64,000 nucleotides of DNA, taken from contig NZ_LQBO01000001.1 in the NCBI RefSeq assembly GCF_001507555.1, positions 1,240,001 through 1,304,000 on the forward strand, written 5' to 3'. Shown piece by piece: positions 26,688-37,757 of the stretch. The notes beneath the pieces were generated by a model. That model saw only the letters and a list, made by a program, of their open reading frames with translations, had not been told where the DNA came from and did not search any database. A program made the translations under genes and the position numbers. Numbering within the stretch: the stretch's first letter is position 1; every line of letters begins with the position of its first letter. The DNA comes from Thiomicrospira sp. XS5. GTDB lineage: Bacteria; Pseudomonadota; Gammaproteobacteria; Thiomicrospirales; Thiomicrospiraceae.

Positions 26688-28211
26688 ATGTGCGGGATCG
26701 TCGGAATCGTATCAAACACACCTGTTAACCAAGAGATTTATGATGCCTTGACGGTATTGCAACATCGTGGACAAGATGCTGCGGGTATCGTCACGTGTCA
26801 GGAAGGTCGTTTGTACCAACGTAAAGATAACGGTATGGTAAAAGATGTGTTTCGCACTCGGCATATGCGTGATTTGCACGGCAATATGGGGATTGGTCAT
26901 GTGCGTTATCCAACCGCGGGCAGTTCTTCCGGTGCGGAGGCGCAACCGTTTTACGTTAACTCGCCTTACGGTATTGCGATGGGGCATAACGGTAATTTGA
27001 CCAATGCCGATCAGTTAGGCAAAGAGCTTTACGAACAGGATTTGCGTCACTTGAACACCAATTCCGATTCCGAAGTACTGCTGAATGTATTCGCCCATGA
27101 GTTGATGCAGCAGAAAAAATTGTTTGTCGATGCGGAAGATATTTTCAGTGCGATTTCGCGTGTGCACAAACGGGCACGCGGCGGTTATGCTGCGGTGGGC
27201 GTGATTCCGAGTGTCGGCATGTTCGGTTTCCGCGACCCGTTTGCGTTGCGCCCGATTGTGGTGGGGCAGCGTCAGACTTCTGAAGGTGTCGACTATATGG
27301 TGGCGTCCGAGAGTGTGGCGCTGGATGCCGCCGGCTTTGAACTGTTGAAAGACTTGGAGCCGGGAGAGGCGGTTGTTGTCAGCGAATCAGGGAGCATCCA
27401 ATTCAAGCAGTGTGCTGATAACCCTCAATACAGCCCATGTATTTTCGAATTTGTGTATTTTGCCCGCCCCGACTCGATGATCGACGATATTTCGGTGTAT
27501 AAATCACGCTTGCGAATGGGCGAAAAGTTGGCCGAGCAGATTTTGCGCGATTGGCCGGAAAATGACATTGATGTGGTGATGCCGATTCCGGACACCAGTC
27601 GGACGTCGGCTTTGCAACTGGCGGATATGCTGGGCAAACCGTACCGTGAAGGGTTTATTAAAAACCGTTATATCGGACGGACGTTTATCATGCCGGGGCA
27701 AACCCTGCGCAAAAAATCCGTGCGTCAGAAGCTGAATGCCGTGCCGTTGGAATTTGAAGGCAAAAATATCCTATTGGTGGACGATTCTATTGTTCGCGGG
27801 ACGACGTCTGGCGAAATCGTGCAGATGGCTCGCGAAGCGGGCGCTAAAAACGTTTATTTCGCGTCCGCCGCACCGGCGGTTCGTTATCCGTATGTGTACG
27901 GTATCGATATGCCAAGTGCGACCGAATTGGTGGCCAATGGACGTGATATTGAGCAGATTGCGGAATACATTGGCGCCGACCGTTTGTTCTATCAGGATTT
28001 GGATGATTTGATTGAAGCGGTTTGGCAAGGGAATAAGTCGATTAAAGAATTTGATACGTCCTGCTTTAGCGGTTGCTATGTGACCGGTGATATCACGCCG
28101 GAGTATCTCGAATCACTGGATCAGAATCGGAACGATTCGGCGCAAACCTCTCAGAAACGTGTTGGCCAGGAGCCGGTCGGTATTTATAACGGTGATGCCT
28201 CTGATGACTGA
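26688..28211 (+). CDS. purF: Amidophosphoribosyltransferase
   Basis: 507 aa. The N-terminal nucleophile Cys2 is exposed after Met removal ([10 protein letters not shown]). The glutaminase domain (about 2-230) carries [13 protein letters not shown] and MGHNGNLTN, and the PRPP-binding loop is [17 protein letters not shown] (about 364-380). It catalyses the first committed step of purine synthesis, PRPP plus glutamine to phosphoribosylamine. Its stop overlaps the start region of metZ. Confidence 0.97.
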   Translation: MCGIVGIVSNTPVNQEIYDALTVLQHRGQDAAGIVTCQEGRLYQRKDNGMVKDVFRTRHMRDLHGNMGIGHVRYPTAGSSSGAEAQPFYVNSPYGIAMGHNGNLTNADQLGKELYEQDLRHLNTNSDSEVLLNVFAHELMQQKKLFVDAEDIFSAISRVHKRARGGYAAVGVIPSVGMFGFRDPFALRPIVVGQRQTSEGVDYMVASESVALDAAGFELLKDLEPGEAVVVSESGSIQFKQCADNPQYSPCIFEFVYFARPDSMIDDISVYKSRLRMGEKLAEQILRDWPENDIDVVMPIPDTSRTSALQLADMLGKPYREGFIKNRYIGRTFIMPGQTLRKKSVRQKLNAVPLEFEGKNILLVDDSIVRGTTSGEIVQMAREAGAKNVYFASAAPAVRYPYVYGIDMPSATELVANGRDIEQIAEYIGADRLFYQDLDDLIEAVWQGNKSIKEFDTSCFSGCYVTGDITPEYLESLDQNRNDSAQTSQKRVGQEPVGIYNGDASDD

Positions 28212-29385
28212 TGACTACGATTTGGAAACGCTGGCCATCCGTTACGGCTATGATCAGACTCAGGAACAAGAAAACTCCGAAGCGATTTTCCCAACCTCCA
28301 GTTTTCGTTATCGCTCGGCGCAGCAAGCCGCCGATCGTTTTGCCGGAAATGAAGCAGGTAATGTGTATTCGCGTTTCACCAACCCAACGGTACGCGCTTT
28401 TGAAAAACGTTTAGCGGCGTTGGAGCAGGGGGAAAGCTGTGTCGGCACGGCATCGGGAATGGCGGCGATTCTATCGACCTTTTTGGGGTTGCTGGAATCT
28501 GGCGACCACATCGTTTCGTCAAGAAGTGTGTTCGGTACGACCAAGGCGTTGTTTGATCGCTACCTGAAAAAATTCGGCATTGACATCACTTATGTGCCTT
28601 TGACAGAGTTGGACGCATGGCAAAACGCCATCACGCCGAAGACCAAGGCTTTATTTCTAGAAACCCCGTCCAATCCATTGACGGAAGTGGCCGATTTGAC
28701 GGCTCTAGCCGGTTTGGCACATGACAATGATGCGTTGTTAATTGTCGATAATTGCTTTTGTACACCGGCGTTACAAACCCCTTTGACGATGGGGGCCGAT
28801 TTGGTGGTGCATTCCGCGACTAAGTTTTTGGATGGGCAAGGCCGCATGATCGGCGGCGCGGTTGTCGGTTCCGAAACTTTGATTGAAGAGCACATTCGTG
28901 GTGTGATCCGCACGGCCGGCCCGTCAATGAGCCCATTTAATGCCTGGGTGTTTTTGAAAGGTTTGGAAACCTTGAAATTGCGCATGGAGGCCCATTGCGA
29001 GCGCGCATTGCGTTTGGCGGAGTGGTTACAGGGGCATCCGGCGGTGGAATCGGTATTTTATCCAGGCCTGGCTTCGCACCCGCAGCATGATTTGGTGGCA
29101 AAACAGCAAAAAGGACCGGGCGGTTTACTGTCTTTTCGAGTGGTCGGCGGACGTGAAGCCGCTTGGCAGGTGGTGGATGCCACACAAATGATTTCGATTA
29201 CGGCCAACCTGGGCGATGCAAAAACCAGTATTACCCATCCGGCAACGACCACACATTGTCGAGTGGAACCGGAAGAGCGATTGAAAGCTGGGATTACCGA
29301 AAACCTATTGCGGGTGTCGGTTGGTTTGGAAAGCTTTGAGGATATTCGGGCCGATTTAAGCCGAGGGTTGGACGCGCTGCTTTAA
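28204..29385 (+). CDS. metZ: O-succinylhomoserine sulfhydrylase
   Basis: 393 aa from the ATG at 28204 ([19 protein letters not shown]); an ATG at 28195 is an in-frame alternative, and the open frame back to 28087 is inside purF and unlikely. Cys/Met-metabolism PLP enzyme: [33 protein letters not shown], the PLP lysine in [16 protein letters not shown], and SLGDAKT-like [17 protein letters not shown]. It makes homocysteine from O-succinylhomoserine and sulfide. The purF-metZ order and 8-bp overlap match Pseudomonas-like genomes. An exact palindrome core at 29062 is read as YPGLAS. Confidence 0.95.
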   Translation: MTDDYDLETLAIRYGYDQTQEQENSEAIFPTSSFRYRSAQQAADRFAGNEAGNVYSRFTNPTVRAFEKRLAALEQGESCVGTASGMAAILSTFLGLLESGDHIVSSRSVFGTTKALFDRYLKKFGIDITYVPLTELDAWQNAITPKTKALFLETPSNPLTEVADLTALAGLAHDNDALLIVDNCFCTPALQTPLTMGADLVVHSATKFLDGQGRMIGGAVVGSETLIEEHIRGVIRTAGPSMSPFNAWVFLKGLETLKLRMEAHCERALRLAEWLQGHPAVESVFYPGLASHPQHDLVAKQQKGPGGLLSFRVVGGREAAWQVVDATQMISITANLGDAKTSITHPATTTHCRVEPEERLKAGITENLLRVSVGLESFEDIRADLSRGLDALL

Positions 29386-29401
29386 CGCTTTCCGTTAAAG
29401 C
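29379..29401. other. Hairpin over the metZ stop codon
   Basis: GCTTTAACG (29379-29387) and CGTTAAAGC (29393-29401) form a perfect 9-bp stem with a 5-base loop; the metZ TAA is inside the stem. No clean T-run follows on either strand, so it may protect or attenuate rather than terminate. Confidence 0.5.
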
Positions 29402-29417
29402 ACGCAAAAAGCGGAGG

Positions 29418-29723
29418 TTATTTCGGGAGTTGCAATTCCGAATCTTCGTTTTGGCGGAAAATCACCACGGTTTTACCGATGGATTGAACCAATTCAGCAC
29501 CGGTTTGTTGCACGATGTAATCGATGATGTCTTTTCGGTCGGCTCTTTCCGCCGCCGCCATTTTGATTTTTAACAACTCGTGATGCGATAAGGCGTTTTC
29601 CAGCTCTTGCATCAGGTTGTCCGTTAAGCCGTTGGCTCCAATCATGATGATTGGGTTCAAACCGTGCGCAATCCCTTTAAGAAAACGTTTTTGGTTATTT
29701 GAAAGTTTTTTGGTCTGTGACAT
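29418..29723 (-). CDS. yhbY: Ribosome assembly RNA-binding protein YhbY (CRM domain)
   Basis: 101 aa, nearly all CRM domain: LSNNQKRFLKGIAHGLNPIIMIGANGLTDNLMQELENALSHHELLKIKM, with the conserved GxxG-like loop IMIGANGLT. It associates with the pre-50S particle. It is divergent from rlmE, as in E. coli, and converges with metZ. GGAAA precedes the ATG. Confidence 0.95.
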   Translation of the reverse strand: MSQTKKLSNNQKRFLKGIAHGLNPIIMIGANGLTDNLMQELENALSHHELLKIKMAAAERADRKDIIDYIVQQTGAELVQSIGKTVVIFRQNEDSELQLPK

Positions 29724-29883
29724 TGAATTTCCAAAACATATTATTATGAAGTATCAAATCGACATGGATAATTTCATGTCGATTCGACGATAACAGCAAC
29801 GAAGTTGTGTTTTGCCGAAACGCCTTTACATCGGGTTGGTTTCGGTGAGAGTGATATTCTAGCGGAAAAAGTAGTAAAACACG

Positions 29884-30504
29884 ATGGCAAGAAGCAAATC
29901 CAGCGCAGGCTGGCTGAAAGAACATTTTGACGATTATTACGTGAATAAGGCCAAGCAAGAAGGTTGGCGTTCGCGGGCGATTTATAAACTTCAGGAAATC
30001 GATGAAAAAGATCAATTGTTCCGGAAAGGGATGACGGTCATCGACTTGGGAGCCGCACCGGGCGGTTGGTCGCAATGGACGACGCATAAGGTTGGCGACC
30101 AAGGGCGGGTATTTGCTCTGGATATTCTGCCTGTGGAGCCCTTTGCTGGGGTGACCTTTATTCAGGGGGATTTTCAGGAAGACGACGTCTATCAGTCTTT
30201 GCTGGATGCGTTGGATGGCCGGGACGTGGATTTGGTGATGTCCGATATGGCCCCGAATATGACCGGCAATAAAGGTGTGGATATCCCGCGTGCCATGTAT
30301 TTGGTGGAGCTGTGTGTGGATTTGGCTGAGCAGGTGTTGAAACCGAATGGCGATCTGCTGATGAAGGTCTTTCAAGGTGAGGGCTACGATCAGCTTTTAA
30401 ACAACCTGAGGCAGCAGTACCAAAAAGTGTTAACACGTAAGCCAAAGGCGTCTAGACCTAGAAGTAAAGAGATTTACGTACTGGCCAGAGGAAAGAAATC
30501 CTAA
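29884..30504 (+). CDS. rlmE: 23S rRNA (uridine(2552)-2'-O)-methyltransferase
   Basis: 206 aa. FtsJ signatures: [40 protein letters not shown] with the catalytic Lys, the SAM site [14 protein letters not shown] (residues about 53-66), [16 protein letters not shown] and [12 protein letters not shown]. It methylates U2552 late in 50S maturation. The ftsH gene follows on the same strand, the classical rlmE-ftsH pair. Confidence 0.97.
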   Translation: MARSKSSAGWLKEHFDDYYVNKAKQEGWRSRAIYKLQEIDEKDQLFRKGMTVIDLGAAPGGWSQWTTHKVGDQGRVFALDILPVEPFAGVTFIQGDFQEDDVYQSLLDALDGRDVDLVMSDMAPNMTGNKGVDIPRAMYLVELCVDLAEQVLKPNGDLLMKVFQGEGYDQLLNNLRQQYQKVLTRKPKASRPRSKEIYVLARGKKS

Positions 30505-30658
30505 GCCGGGAATGTGATGGTTAAAAACAATCACAGTGATGTAAAAAAACAATTGGGTGCTTAAGCATCTATAAAGAATATTTATGGCGTTTTGTGGTAA
30601 AGTGACGCCTATATAACAGTCAAAAAATAGCGAAAGCGAGTGATTCCGAAGGTGGATT

Positions 30659-32623
30659 ATGAAAAATGATATGTTGAAAAATATTTTGATTTGGACAGTG
30701 GTGGCCACGGTGATGCTGTCCATCTTTAACCATTTCAGCGGTCAAAAATTGATGGGAAGCAGTTCCCAGTTAGCGTATTCGGATTTTATCGATCATGTGC
30801 GTGATGGTTCGGTCAGTCAGGTTTCGATTGAAGGCGGAACGATTCACGGTGTGTTTACCGATGGTAAGGCTTTCACCACCTATAATCCCGGCGATGCCGG
30901 TTTGATGGGGGATTTGCTGAATAATAATGTGAAAGTGACGGCGCGCCCACCCGAAAAACAAAGCTTGCTGATGCAAATTTTCATCTCCTGGTTCCCGATG
31001 CTGCTGTTGATTGCCATCTGGATTTTCTTTATGCGTTCCATGAGCGGTGGAATGGGCGGCAAAGGTGGCCCAATGTCGTTTGGTAAAAGTAAGGCGCGCA
31101 TGCTGACCGATGACCAGGTGAAAGTGACGTTGGAAGACGTAGCCGGTGCGGATGAAGCGAAAGAAGAAGTCGGGGAAATTGTCGACTTTCTGCGTGACCC
31201 GGAAAAATACCAGAACCTAGGGGGGAATATCCCTCGAGGCGTTCTAATGGTGGGGCCGCCAGGGACGGGTAAAACCTTGCTGGCGAAAGCCATTGCCGGT
31301 GAAGCGAAAGTACCATTTTTCAGTATCTCCGGTTCGGACTTTGTGGAAATGTTCGTCGGGGTGGGTGCGTCTCGTGTGCGTGATATGTTTGAACAAGCCA
31401 AAGCGCATTCGCCATGCATTATTTTCATTGATGAGATCGATGCGGTGGGGCGTAGTCGTGGTGCCGGCATGGGCGGTGGCAACGATGAGCGCGAACAAAC
31501 CTTGAACCAAATGCTCGTGGAAATGGACGGCTTTGAAGGCAATGAAGGGGTCATCGTAATCGCGGCGACGAACCGTGCCGACGTGTTGGATCCAGCGTTA
31601 TTGCGTCCAGGACGTTTTGACCGTCAAGTAACGGTTGGCTTGCCGGACGTGCGCGGTCGTGAACAGATTTTGAAAGTTCACATGCGCAAAGTGCCTTTGT
31701 CGGATGATGTGAAGCCGGCTTTGATTGCGCGCGGAACGCCAGGGTTCTCGGGGGCGGATTTGGCCAACCTGGTGAATGAGGCGGCTTTGTTTGCGGCTCG
31801 TAATAACGATCGCTTGGTGACACAGGCGCACTTTGAAAAGGCCAAAGATAAAATCCTGATGGGGGTTGAGCGTAAGAGCATGGTGATGAGTGAGGAAGAG
31901 AAAAAGCTCACCGCTTATCATGAAGCTGGGCACGCCATTGTCGGGTACTTGGTGCCAGAGCATGATCCGGTTTATAAAGTCAGTATCATGCCGCGTGGAC
32001 GCGCCTTGGGTGTCACCATGTACTTGCCGGAAGAAGATTCCTATAGCTACAGCAAACGTAAGTTGGAAAGTCAGTTGTCGAGTTTGTACGGTGGGCGCAT
32101 TGCCGAAGAGATGATTTTCGGTGCGGACGCGGTCACGACCGGCGCAAGCAATGACATTATGCGCGCGACTCAGATTGCCCGTAATATGGTAACGAAGTGG
32201 GGGCTTTCTGATAAGTTGGGGCCTTTGATGTACGAAGAAGAAGATAACGGTTCTTTGATGGGCTCGTCGCGTAATGCGAATGTATCCGGCGAAATCTCCA
32301 AAGAAATTGATATCGAGATTCGTAATCTGATTGACCGGAACTATCAGCGTGCTGAACAGATTTTGACGGATAAAAACGATGTGCTGCATGCCATGGCGGA
32401 TGCCCTGATGCAATATGAAACCATTGATTCAGATCAGATCAAAAACCTGATGGAAGGCAAAGAACCGGGTGAGCCGAAAGACTGGCAGGAAGGTTCGTCC
32501 GGTGGGGATGATTCGTCTTCGACACCGGTGTTAAGTGATGAGGCTGAAACGCCGGAAAATAATGCTAAAACCGATTTATCTTCGGATGATTCGGTTGAAG
32601 GCGGCGAGCCAAAATTACATTGA
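30659..32623 (+). CDS. ftsH: ATP-dependent zinc metalloprotease FtsH
   Basis: 654 aa. Two transmembrane helices (about 8-25 and 102-122) flank a small periplasmic domain. The AAA domain has Walker [11 protein letters not shown], Walker [13 protein letters not shown] and the second region of homology [20 protein letters not shown]. The peptidase domain has zinc motif HEAGH (near 419). The C-terminal tail is acidic and Ser-rich ([19 protein letters not shown]). It degrades membrane and regulatory proteins as a hexamer. It ends at a strong terminator. Confidence 0.98.
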   Translation: MKNDMLKNILIWTVVATVMLSIFNHFSGQKLMGSSSQLAYSDFIDHVRDGSVSQVSIEGGTIHGVFTDGKAFTTYNPGDAGLMGDLLNNNVKVTARPPEKQSLLMQIFISWFPMLLLIAIWIFFMRSMSGGMGGKGGPMSFGKSKARMLTDDQVKVTLEDVAGADEAKEEVGEIVDFLRDPEKYQNLGGNIPRGVLMVGPPGTGKTLLAKAIAGEAKVPFFSISGSDFVEMFVGVGASRVRDMFEQAKAHSPCIIFIDEIDAVGRSRGAGMGGGNDEREQTLNQMLVEMDGFEGNEGVIVIAATNRADVLDPALLRPGRFDRQVTVGLPDVRGREQILKVHMRKVPLSDDVKPALIARGTPGFSGADLANLVNEAALFAARNNDRLVTQAHFEKAKDKILMGVERKSMVMSEEEKKLTAYHEAGHAIVGYLVPEHDPVYKVSIMPRGRALGVTMYLPEEDSYSYSKRKLESQLSSLYGGRIAEEMIFGADAVTTGASNDIMRATQIARNMVTKWGLSDKLGPLMYEEEDNGSLMGSSRNANVSGEISKEIDIEIRNLIDRNYQRAEQILTDKNDVLHAMADALMQYETIDSDQIKNLMEGKEPGEPKDWQEGSSGGDDSSSTPVLSDEAETPENNAKTDLSSDDSVEGGEPKLH

Positions 32624-32643
32624 TTCCATCTGGAATGTTTAGA

Positions 32644-32668
32644 AAAACCCCTTTATGGGGTTTTTTTT
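32644..32668 (+). terminator. Rho-independent terminator of ftsH
   Basis: AAAACCCC, loop TTTAT, GGGGTTTT with four further T residues. It lies between ftsH and folP, so folP expression needs read-through or a promoter not identified here. Confidence 0.88.
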
Positions 32669-32683
32669 ATGGAGATAAAGCAC

Positions 32684-33511
32684 GTGACACTCATTGAAAA
32701 AATGCATGATTCCGGTTTGGAAACGCCGTTAGTCATGGGGATTTTAAATGTGACCCCGGATTCCTTCTCGGATGGCGGTCAGTTTGTGTCGAAGGACGCC
32801 GTTCTGCGCCAAGTCGATTCCATGGTTGAGGCTGGCGTGGATATTATTGATATTGGTGGCGAATCGACCAGGCCTGGTGCGCCGGAAGTCTCACAACAGG
32901 AAGAGTTGGATCGAGTGTTGCCGGCCATTGAGTGGGTTAAAAAACACTGCGATGCTTATATCTCAATTGACACCTATAAGCCTCAGGTGATGAAAGAATC
33001 GATTGCTCTTTCGGTGGATATGATTAATGACATCAACGCCTTGGAGTCTGACGGTGCGATGGATTTGGTTGCCGAGTCGGGTGTGGCGGTATGCTTGATG
33101 CATAAAAAAGGCACGCCGAAAAATATGCAGGCGAATCCGGTCTATGAGAACGGCGTGTTTAATGAAGTGTTTAAGTATTTGGCCGCTCGGGCCGATGCTT
33201 GCGTCCATCATGGCATGAAGCCGGAAGCAATCGTATTAGACCCAGGGTTCGGGTTTGGTAAAACATTAACGCATAATGTTGAGCTGTTTGAGCGACTTGA
33301 GATGTTTTCTGAATTACAATACCCCCTCTTGGTCGGAGTGTCGCGTAAACGAATGATTGGTGAGCTGCTCGGTGATGTGCCGGTAAATGAGCGTTTGATT
33401 GGCAGTGTGGCGGCGGCGTCATTGGCTGCCTTGAAAGGGGCAAAGATTATTCGGGTACATGATGTGGCCGAAACGGTACAAGCGCTGAAAGTGACCATGG
33501 CCTTGTTGTAA
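32684..33511 (+). CDS. folP: Dihydropteroate synthase
   Basis: 275 aa from the GTG at 32684, chosen because GGAG (32671-32674) is 9 bases upstream; the ATG at 32669 sits in the terminator T-run and has no site. Family motifs: MGILNVTPDSFSDGG (about 19-33), IIDIGGESTRPGA, SIDTYKP, GFGFGKTLTHN and VGVSRKRMIG. It condenses para-aminobenzoate with the pterin pyrophosphate, the sulfonamide target. An exact palindrome core (32868) lies in the highly conserved STRPGA motif. Confidence 0.96.
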   Translation: MTLIEKMHDSGLETPLVMGILNVTPDSFSDGGQFVSKDAVLRQVDSMVEAGVDIIDIGGESTRPGAPEVSQQEELDRVLPAIEWVKKHCDAYISIDTYKPQVMKESIALSVDMINDINALESDGAMDLVAESGVAVCLMHKKGTPKNMQANPVYENGVFNEVFKYLAARADACVHHGMKPEAIVLDPGFGFGKTLTHNVELFERLEMFSELQYPLLVGVSRKRMIGELLGDVPVNERLIGSVAAASLAALKGAKIIRVHDVAETVQALKVTMALL

Positions 33512-33539
33512 AGAATAAGAGATGTTGGACTGTAAATAG

Positions 33540-34874
33540 ATGGCAAAAGAAAAGAAATATTTCGGTACGGACGGGATTCGTAATCAAGTCGGAAAAGGGT
33601 TGATTCGCCCCGATCAGATTCTGAAGCTTGGGTGGGCCACGGGAAAAGTGCTTAAAGAGCAGGGTGGCACCAAGGTTATGATTGGTAAAGACACCCGTAT
33701 TTCCGGTTATATGTTCGAGTCTGCGCTTGAAGCGGGGTTTATTTCCGCCGGAATTGATGTGTTGTTGCTCGGGCCGATGCCAACACCGGCGATTGCGTAT
33801 TTGACACAAACATTTCATGCGGATGCGGGGATTGTCATCAGTGCGTCGCATAATCCGCATTATGATAACGGCATTAAGTTTTTTTCCGGGCAGGGCAAAA
33901 AGATCTCCGATGAGATGGAGTGTCGAGTTGAAGCGGCTTTTGAAGAGGAGTTGTCCATTTGTTCGTCGTCGGAGTTGGGCCGGGCTAAGCGTGTTGATGA
34001 TGCGGCCGGGCGTTATATTGAATTTTGTAAAAGCACTTACGACAGCGCCCAGAAGCTGGACGGTTATAAGATAGTGGTGGATTGTGCTAATGGCGCCACG
34101 TATCATATCGCGCCTTTGGTGTTCCGTGAGCTGGGTGCGGAAGTGATTATGATCGGCGCCGAACCGGACGGTATTAATATTAATGAAAACTGCGGTGCGA
34201 CCGATTTGGAGCAGCTTCAGGCGCGGGTAGCCCTGGAAAAAGCCGATTTCGGCATTGCCTTTGACGGTGATGGTGATCGCGTCATGATGGTGGATGGACA
34301 AGGCGAAGTTGTCGATGGCGATGAAATTCTCTATATCCTGGCGACGGGATCGAAGTTTCCGGTCAAAGGCGTGGCCGGCACGTTAATGACCAATTTAGGG
34401 TTGGAAAATGCCCTGAAAGAAAAAGGCATTGAATTGTTGAGAACCGCTGTTGGGGATCGCTATGTGATGTCCGCCTTGGTCGAAAAGGGTTGGTCGCTAG
34501 GTGCGGAGCCTTCCGGTCATGTTTTGTGTTTGAATAAGACCTCGACTGGAGATGGTATTGTCGCCGCCCTGCAAGTGGTGGCCATTCTGGTCGAATCCGG
34601 GCAGAAGCTGGAAGATTTGAAGCGGGGGATGACGAAATACCCGCAAGTACTCAAAAACGTACGTGTAGATGGTTTTGCCGACGTAAAAGGAAATGAAGCC
34701 CTGAATTCGGCGATAGAGGCAGCGGAAAAAAGAATGGCCGGAAAAGGGCGAGTTCTAATTCGCGCATCCGGAACGGAGCCTTTGATTCGAGTCATGGTGG
34801 AAGGGGAAGATTTGACCTTAGTGGAAAGCGAAGTTTCAAGCCTTATAAAGGTTGTTGAAACAGAATTTTGTTAA
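33540..34874 (+). CDS. glmM: Phosphoglucosamine mutase
   Basis: 444 aa. [17 protein letters not shown] near the N-terminus, the phosphoserine loop [19 protein letters not shown] (catalytic Ser near 102), the metal loop [13 protein letters not shown], the sugar loop EPSGHV and the phosphate loop [15 protein letters not shown]. It makes glucosamine-1-phosphate for UDP-GlcNAc. It follows folP, the conserved order. Confidence 0.97.
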   Translation: MAKEKKYFGTDGIRNQVGKGLIRPDQILKLGWATGKVLKEQGGTKVMIGKDTRISGYMFESALEAGFISAGIDVLLLGPMPTPAIAYLTQTFHADAGIVISASHNPHYDNGIKFFSGQGKKISDEMECRVEAAFEEELSICSSSELGRAKRVDDAAGRYIEFCKSTYDSAQKLDGYKIVVDCANGATYHIAPLVFRELGAEVIMIGAEPDGININENCGATDLEQLQARVALEKADFGIAFDGDGDRVMMVDGQGEVVDGDEILYILATGSKFPVKGVAGTLMTNLGLENALKEKGIELLRTAVGDRYVMSALVEKGWSLGAEPSGHVLCLNKTSTGDGIVAALQVVAILVESGQKLEDLKRGMTKYPQVLKNVRVDGFADVKGNEALNSAIEAAEKRMAGKGRVLIRASGTEPLIRVMVEGEDLTLVESEVSSLIKVVETEFC

Positions 34875-34945
34875 GATTGTCAAGATTGTTTTTTGAAAAA
34901 GAAACCGCTAATATAGGCGGAATTTTGTGTCGGAGACTAAACGGG

Positions 34946-35707
34946 ATGAGACAGTTATTCGTTGCTGGAAATTGGAAAATGCACGGGGATAAGGCCTCAA
35001 TCAAAACACTTGTGACCGGTTTGAATGCCCAGGCCGAATCAGTCGGGAAGGTATCGGTTGCCGTTTGTCCACCTGCGGTGTATTTAGACTATACAAAAAA
35101 CTGCTTAGTGGCAAGTAATATTGCCGTTGGTGGTCAAAATATCGCAGTGGAACCCGTTAGCGGCGCTTACACAGGGGAAACCTCGGCCGCGATGTTGAAA
35201 GACTTGGGGTGTGATTATGTGATTTTGGGGCATTCGGAGCGTCGAGCCATTTATGGTGAAACCGATTCGGAAATTGCGGACAAGGTCAAAACCGCTTTGA
35301 AAATGAATTTAACGCCTATTTTATGTGTTGGTGAAACACTTGAAGAACGTGAGTCAGGGCAGTTGGAAAGCGTGATTTCAACGCAGTTAAACGCCGTGAT
35401 TGACGAAGTTGGCATTGCAGCGTTTGCGAATGTCGTCATCGCCTATGAGCCGGTTTGGGCGATTGGAACCGGGAAAACGGCCTCGTCCGCACAGGCTCAA
35501 GAAGTGCATGCTTTTATTCGTGGGCAGTTGGCGTCTAAAGATCCGGCGGTTGCAGAGAAAGTTATTATTCAATACGGTGGCAGTGTCAAACCTGGCAATG
35601 CGGCCGAGTTATTTAGTCAGCCGGATATTGATGGTGGATTGATTGGCGGTGCTTCTTTGAACGCCGACGACTTTATCGCCATCTGTCGTGCGGCAGGAGA
35701 ACAGTAA
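34946..35707 (+). CDS. tpiA: Triose-phosphate isomerase
   Basis: 253 aa from the ATG at 34946 ([14 protein letters not shown]); the upstream open frame overlaps glmM and is not conserved. Catalytic Lys in GNWKMHG, His in ILGHSERRA, Glu in [15 protein letters not shown], and phosphate loop IQYGGSVKP. It interconverts glyceraldehyde-3-phosphate and dihydroxyacetone phosphate in glycolysis and the Calvin cycle. Confidence 0.97.
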   Translation: MRQLFVAGNWKMHGDKASIKTLVTGLNAQAESVGKVSVAVCPPAVYLDYTKNCLVASNIAVGGQNIAVEPVSGAYTGETSAAMLKDLGCDYVILGHSERRAIYGETDSEIADKVKTALKMNLTPILCVGETLEERESGQLESVISTQLNAVIDEVGIAAFANVVIAYEPVWAIGTGKTASSAQAQEVHAFIRGQLASKDPAVAEKVIIQYGGSVKPGNAAELFSQPDIDGGLIGGASLNADDFIAICRAAGEQ

Positions 35708-35708
35708 T

Positions 35709-36026
35709 ATGTTTCAAATTATCTTAGCAATCCATTTGGTGATTGCGTTTGTTTTGATTGTGCTGGTGTTGCTACAGCAGGGGAAAGGGGCGGATGCCGG
35801 TGCCAACTTTGGTGGTGGATCTTCCCAGTCCGTGTTTGGCAGTAGCGGTTCAAACAGTTTTATGCTTAAAGTGACGTCCGTGGTTGCCGTGGTGTTTTTT
35901 ATCACCAGCTTAACCTTGGCGTACTTGGGTTCTCAACAGGCCAAAGGCTATCAAAGCGTTGTGCAAAAGCCGGTCGTTGAACAGAAAGCGGATACGTCAC
36001 CGGAAGAGCCGGTCGTTCCGAACTGA
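35709..36026 (+). CDS. secG: Preprotein translocase subunit SecG
   Basis: 105 aa from the ATG at 35709 with AGGAGA just upstream, at the tpiA stop. Two transmembrane helices (about 2-24 and 53-72) flank the conserved loop [32 protein letters not shown]. It is the accessory subunit of SecYEG. A tRNA-Leu lies 11 bp downstream, as in many gammaproteobacteria. Confidence 0.96.
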   Translation: MFQIILAIHLVIAFVLIVLVLLQQGKGADAGANFGGGSSQSVFGSSGSNSFMLKVTSVVAVVFFITSLTLAYLGSQQAKGYQSVVQKPVVEQKADTSPEEPVVPN

Positions 36027-36037
36027 TAAAAGAATTT

Positions 36038-36122
36038 GCCGATGTGGTGGAATTGGTAGACACGCTATCTTGAGGGGGTAGTGGCGTAAGCCGTGCCGGT
36101 TCAAGTCCGGCCATCGGCACCA
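36038..36122 (+). tRNA. tRNA-Leu (anticodon GAG)
   Basis: Acceptor arms GCCGATG (36038) and CATCGGC (36112) pair. Anticodon stem CTATC/GGTAG holds loop TTGAGGG (anticodon GAG). A long class II variable arm and T-arm GCCGGTTCAAGTCCGGC follow, and CCA is encoded. It is probably co-transcribed with secG. Confidence 0.96.
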
Positions 36123-36131
36123 TGATTTAAC

Positions 36132-36148
36132 TAGCGCAGGATGCGCTA
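36132..36148. other. Hairpin after tRNA-Leu
   Basis: TAGCGCA, loop GGA, TGCGCTA: a perfect 7-bp stem with no following T-run. It may aid 3' processing or weak termination ahead of nuoA. Confidence 0.35.
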
Positions 36149-36225
36149 ATAACGATACAAGCTGAACTTCATCAGCGGAAATCAAAGTGTAGCGGTGCAT
36201 TTTGAACTAGAGGGGCTTAAAACCT

Positions 36226-36582
36226 ATGCTAGAAAATTATTTACCCATTCTCGTCTTTGTCGTGTTGGGCATTCTGTTCGGAGTTGGTCCTATTATAATG
36301 GGGTACATTCTGGGCCCGAGAAAGCCTGATCCTGAAAAACTGTCGCCTTATGAGTGTGGCTTCGAAGCATTTGAAGATTCTCGAATGAAGTTCGATGTCC
36401 GTTTCTATCTGGTCGCAATTCTGTTCATTATTTTTGACTTGGAAATCGCTTTCCTATTTCCGTGGGCGATTGCGCTGGAAGAAGTGGGGACGTTTGGTTT
36501 GATGGCCATGGCGGCGTTCTTGTCCTTGCTGGTCGTTGGCTTTATTTATGAATGGAAAAAAGGAGCGCTGGAATGGGAATAG
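36226..36582 (+). CDS. nuoA: NADH-quinone oxidoreductase subunit A
   Basis: 118 aa membrane subunit with three helices (about 5-25, 60-80, 86-108). Family sequence: [52 protein letters not shown]. It is part of the proton-pumping arm near the quinone site. It is the first gene of nuoA-N and overlaps nuoB by 10 bp. Confidence 0.97.
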   Translation: MLENYLPILVFVVLGILFGVGPIIMGYILGPRKPDPEKLSPYECGFEAFEDSRMKFDVRFYLVAILFIIFDLEIAFLFPWAIALEEVGTFGLMAMAAFLSLLVVGFIYEWKKGALEWE

Positions 36583-37049
36583 AAGGCGTTTTAAAGGAAG
36601 GGGTCGTAACCACTTCTGCGGATAAACTCATTAACTGGGCACGTACCGGGTCTCTATGGCCTATGACGTTCGGTTTGGCTTGTTGCGCAGTGGAGATGAT
36701 GCATGCCGGCGCGGCACGTTACGATTTGGACCGTTTCGGTATTATTTTCCGCCCAAGTCCACGTCAATCAGACGTTATGATCGTCGCGGGAACCCTGGTC
36801 AATAAAATGGCGCCAGCCTTGCGTAAAGTATATGACCAGATGGCCGAGCCGAGATGGGTTATCTCAATGGGGTCCTGTGCGAATGGCGGCGGTTATTACC
36901 ATTATTCTTATTCGGTTGTGCGTGGTTGCGACCGAATTGTACCTGTGGATATTTATGTCCCAGGTTGCCCGCCGACGGCTGAAGCGTTGCTGTACGGCAT
37001 CATTCAGCTACAAAACAAAATCAAACGCACGAACACCATTGCGCGCTAG
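36573..37049 (+). CDS. nuoB: NADH-quinone oxidoreductase subunit B
   Basis: 158 aa from the ATG at 36573 (AAGGAG upstream). 4Fe-4S cluster N2 ligands: the CC pair in [11 protein letters not shown], the Cys in GSCANGGG and the Cys in [12 protein letters not shown]. It hands electrons to quinone in the peripheral arm. Confidence 0.97.
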   Translation: MGIEGVLKEGVVTTSADKLINWARTGSLWPMTFGLACCAVEMMHAGAARYDLDRFGIIFRPSPRQSDVMIVAGTLVNKMAPALRKVYDQMAEPRWVISMGSCANGGGYYHYSYSVVRGCDRIVPVDIYVPGCPPTAEALLYGIIQLQNKIKRTNTIAR

Positions 37050-37073
37050 TCTGAAACAGAACGGGAAAGTTTT

Positions 37074-37745
37074 ATGAAACAATCGGTATTGGATTTACAA
37101 ACAAACGTTCAAACGACCCTGGCGGATGCCGTGGTGGCTTCAGATATCGCACTGGATGAGTTAACGGTTGAGTTGGCGCCTTCTCAGGCATTGGAAGCGT
37201 TTGAAAAGCTGAAAAACGATTTGGGCTTCGAGTTGTTGATCGACGTCTGCGGCGTGGATTACTTGGCCTATGGCGATGCCACTTGGGAAACGCGTAAAGC
37301 GACCAAGGCCGGTTTCAGTCGTGGCGTTTTCGATTTTGCAGAAGACGAGTCCGACGAGCAGACCGAGATGCCAAGACGGTTTGCGGTCGTCTATCACTTG
37401 TTGTCGGTTGAGCATAACCTGCGCTTAAGAGTGAAAGTGTTTCCAGAGGATTCGAAGATGCCCGTGGTGGATTCTGTTGTGTCGATTTGGAATTGTGCCG
37501 ATTGGTATGAGCGCGAAGCCTTTGATTTGTTCGGGATCCTGTTCAGTGGCCATCCAGACCTGAGACGTATTTTGACCGATTACGGTTTTGTCGGGCATCC
37601 GCTGCGTAAGGACTTCCCGTTGACGGGGCATGTTGAGATGCGCTACGACGCTGAGAAAGCACGAGTTGTTTATGAGCCTGTTACGATTGAGAACCGCGTG
37701 AATGTACCGCGCGTGATTCGTAATGATGCCGAACCTAATGGATAA
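37074..37745 (+). CDS. nuoC: NADH-quinone oxidoreductase subunit C
   Basis: 223 aa, 30-kDa subunit family, separate from NuoD (fused in E. coli). Signatures: [32 protein letters not shown] and the motif [45 protein letters not shown]. It is a structural subunit of the Q module. Confidence 0.96.
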   Translation: MKQSVLDLQTNVQTTLADAVVASDIALDELTVELAPSQALEAFEKLKNDLGFELLIDVCGVDYLAYGDATWETRKATKAGFSRGVFDFAEDESDEQTEMPRRFAVVYHLLSVEHNLRLRVKVFPEDSKMPVVDSVVSIWNCADWYEREAFDLFGILFSGHPDLRRILTDYGFVGHPLRKDFPLTGHVEMRYDAEKARVVYEPVTIENRVNVPRVIRNDAEPNG

Positions 37746-37757
37746 GTAGAGCTAATT

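Noticed and set aside
28087-28203. Longer metZ start inside purF
   Set aside because: The extra 39 residues overlap the conserved purF frame and are not family-like; [15 protein letters not shown] is the natural start.
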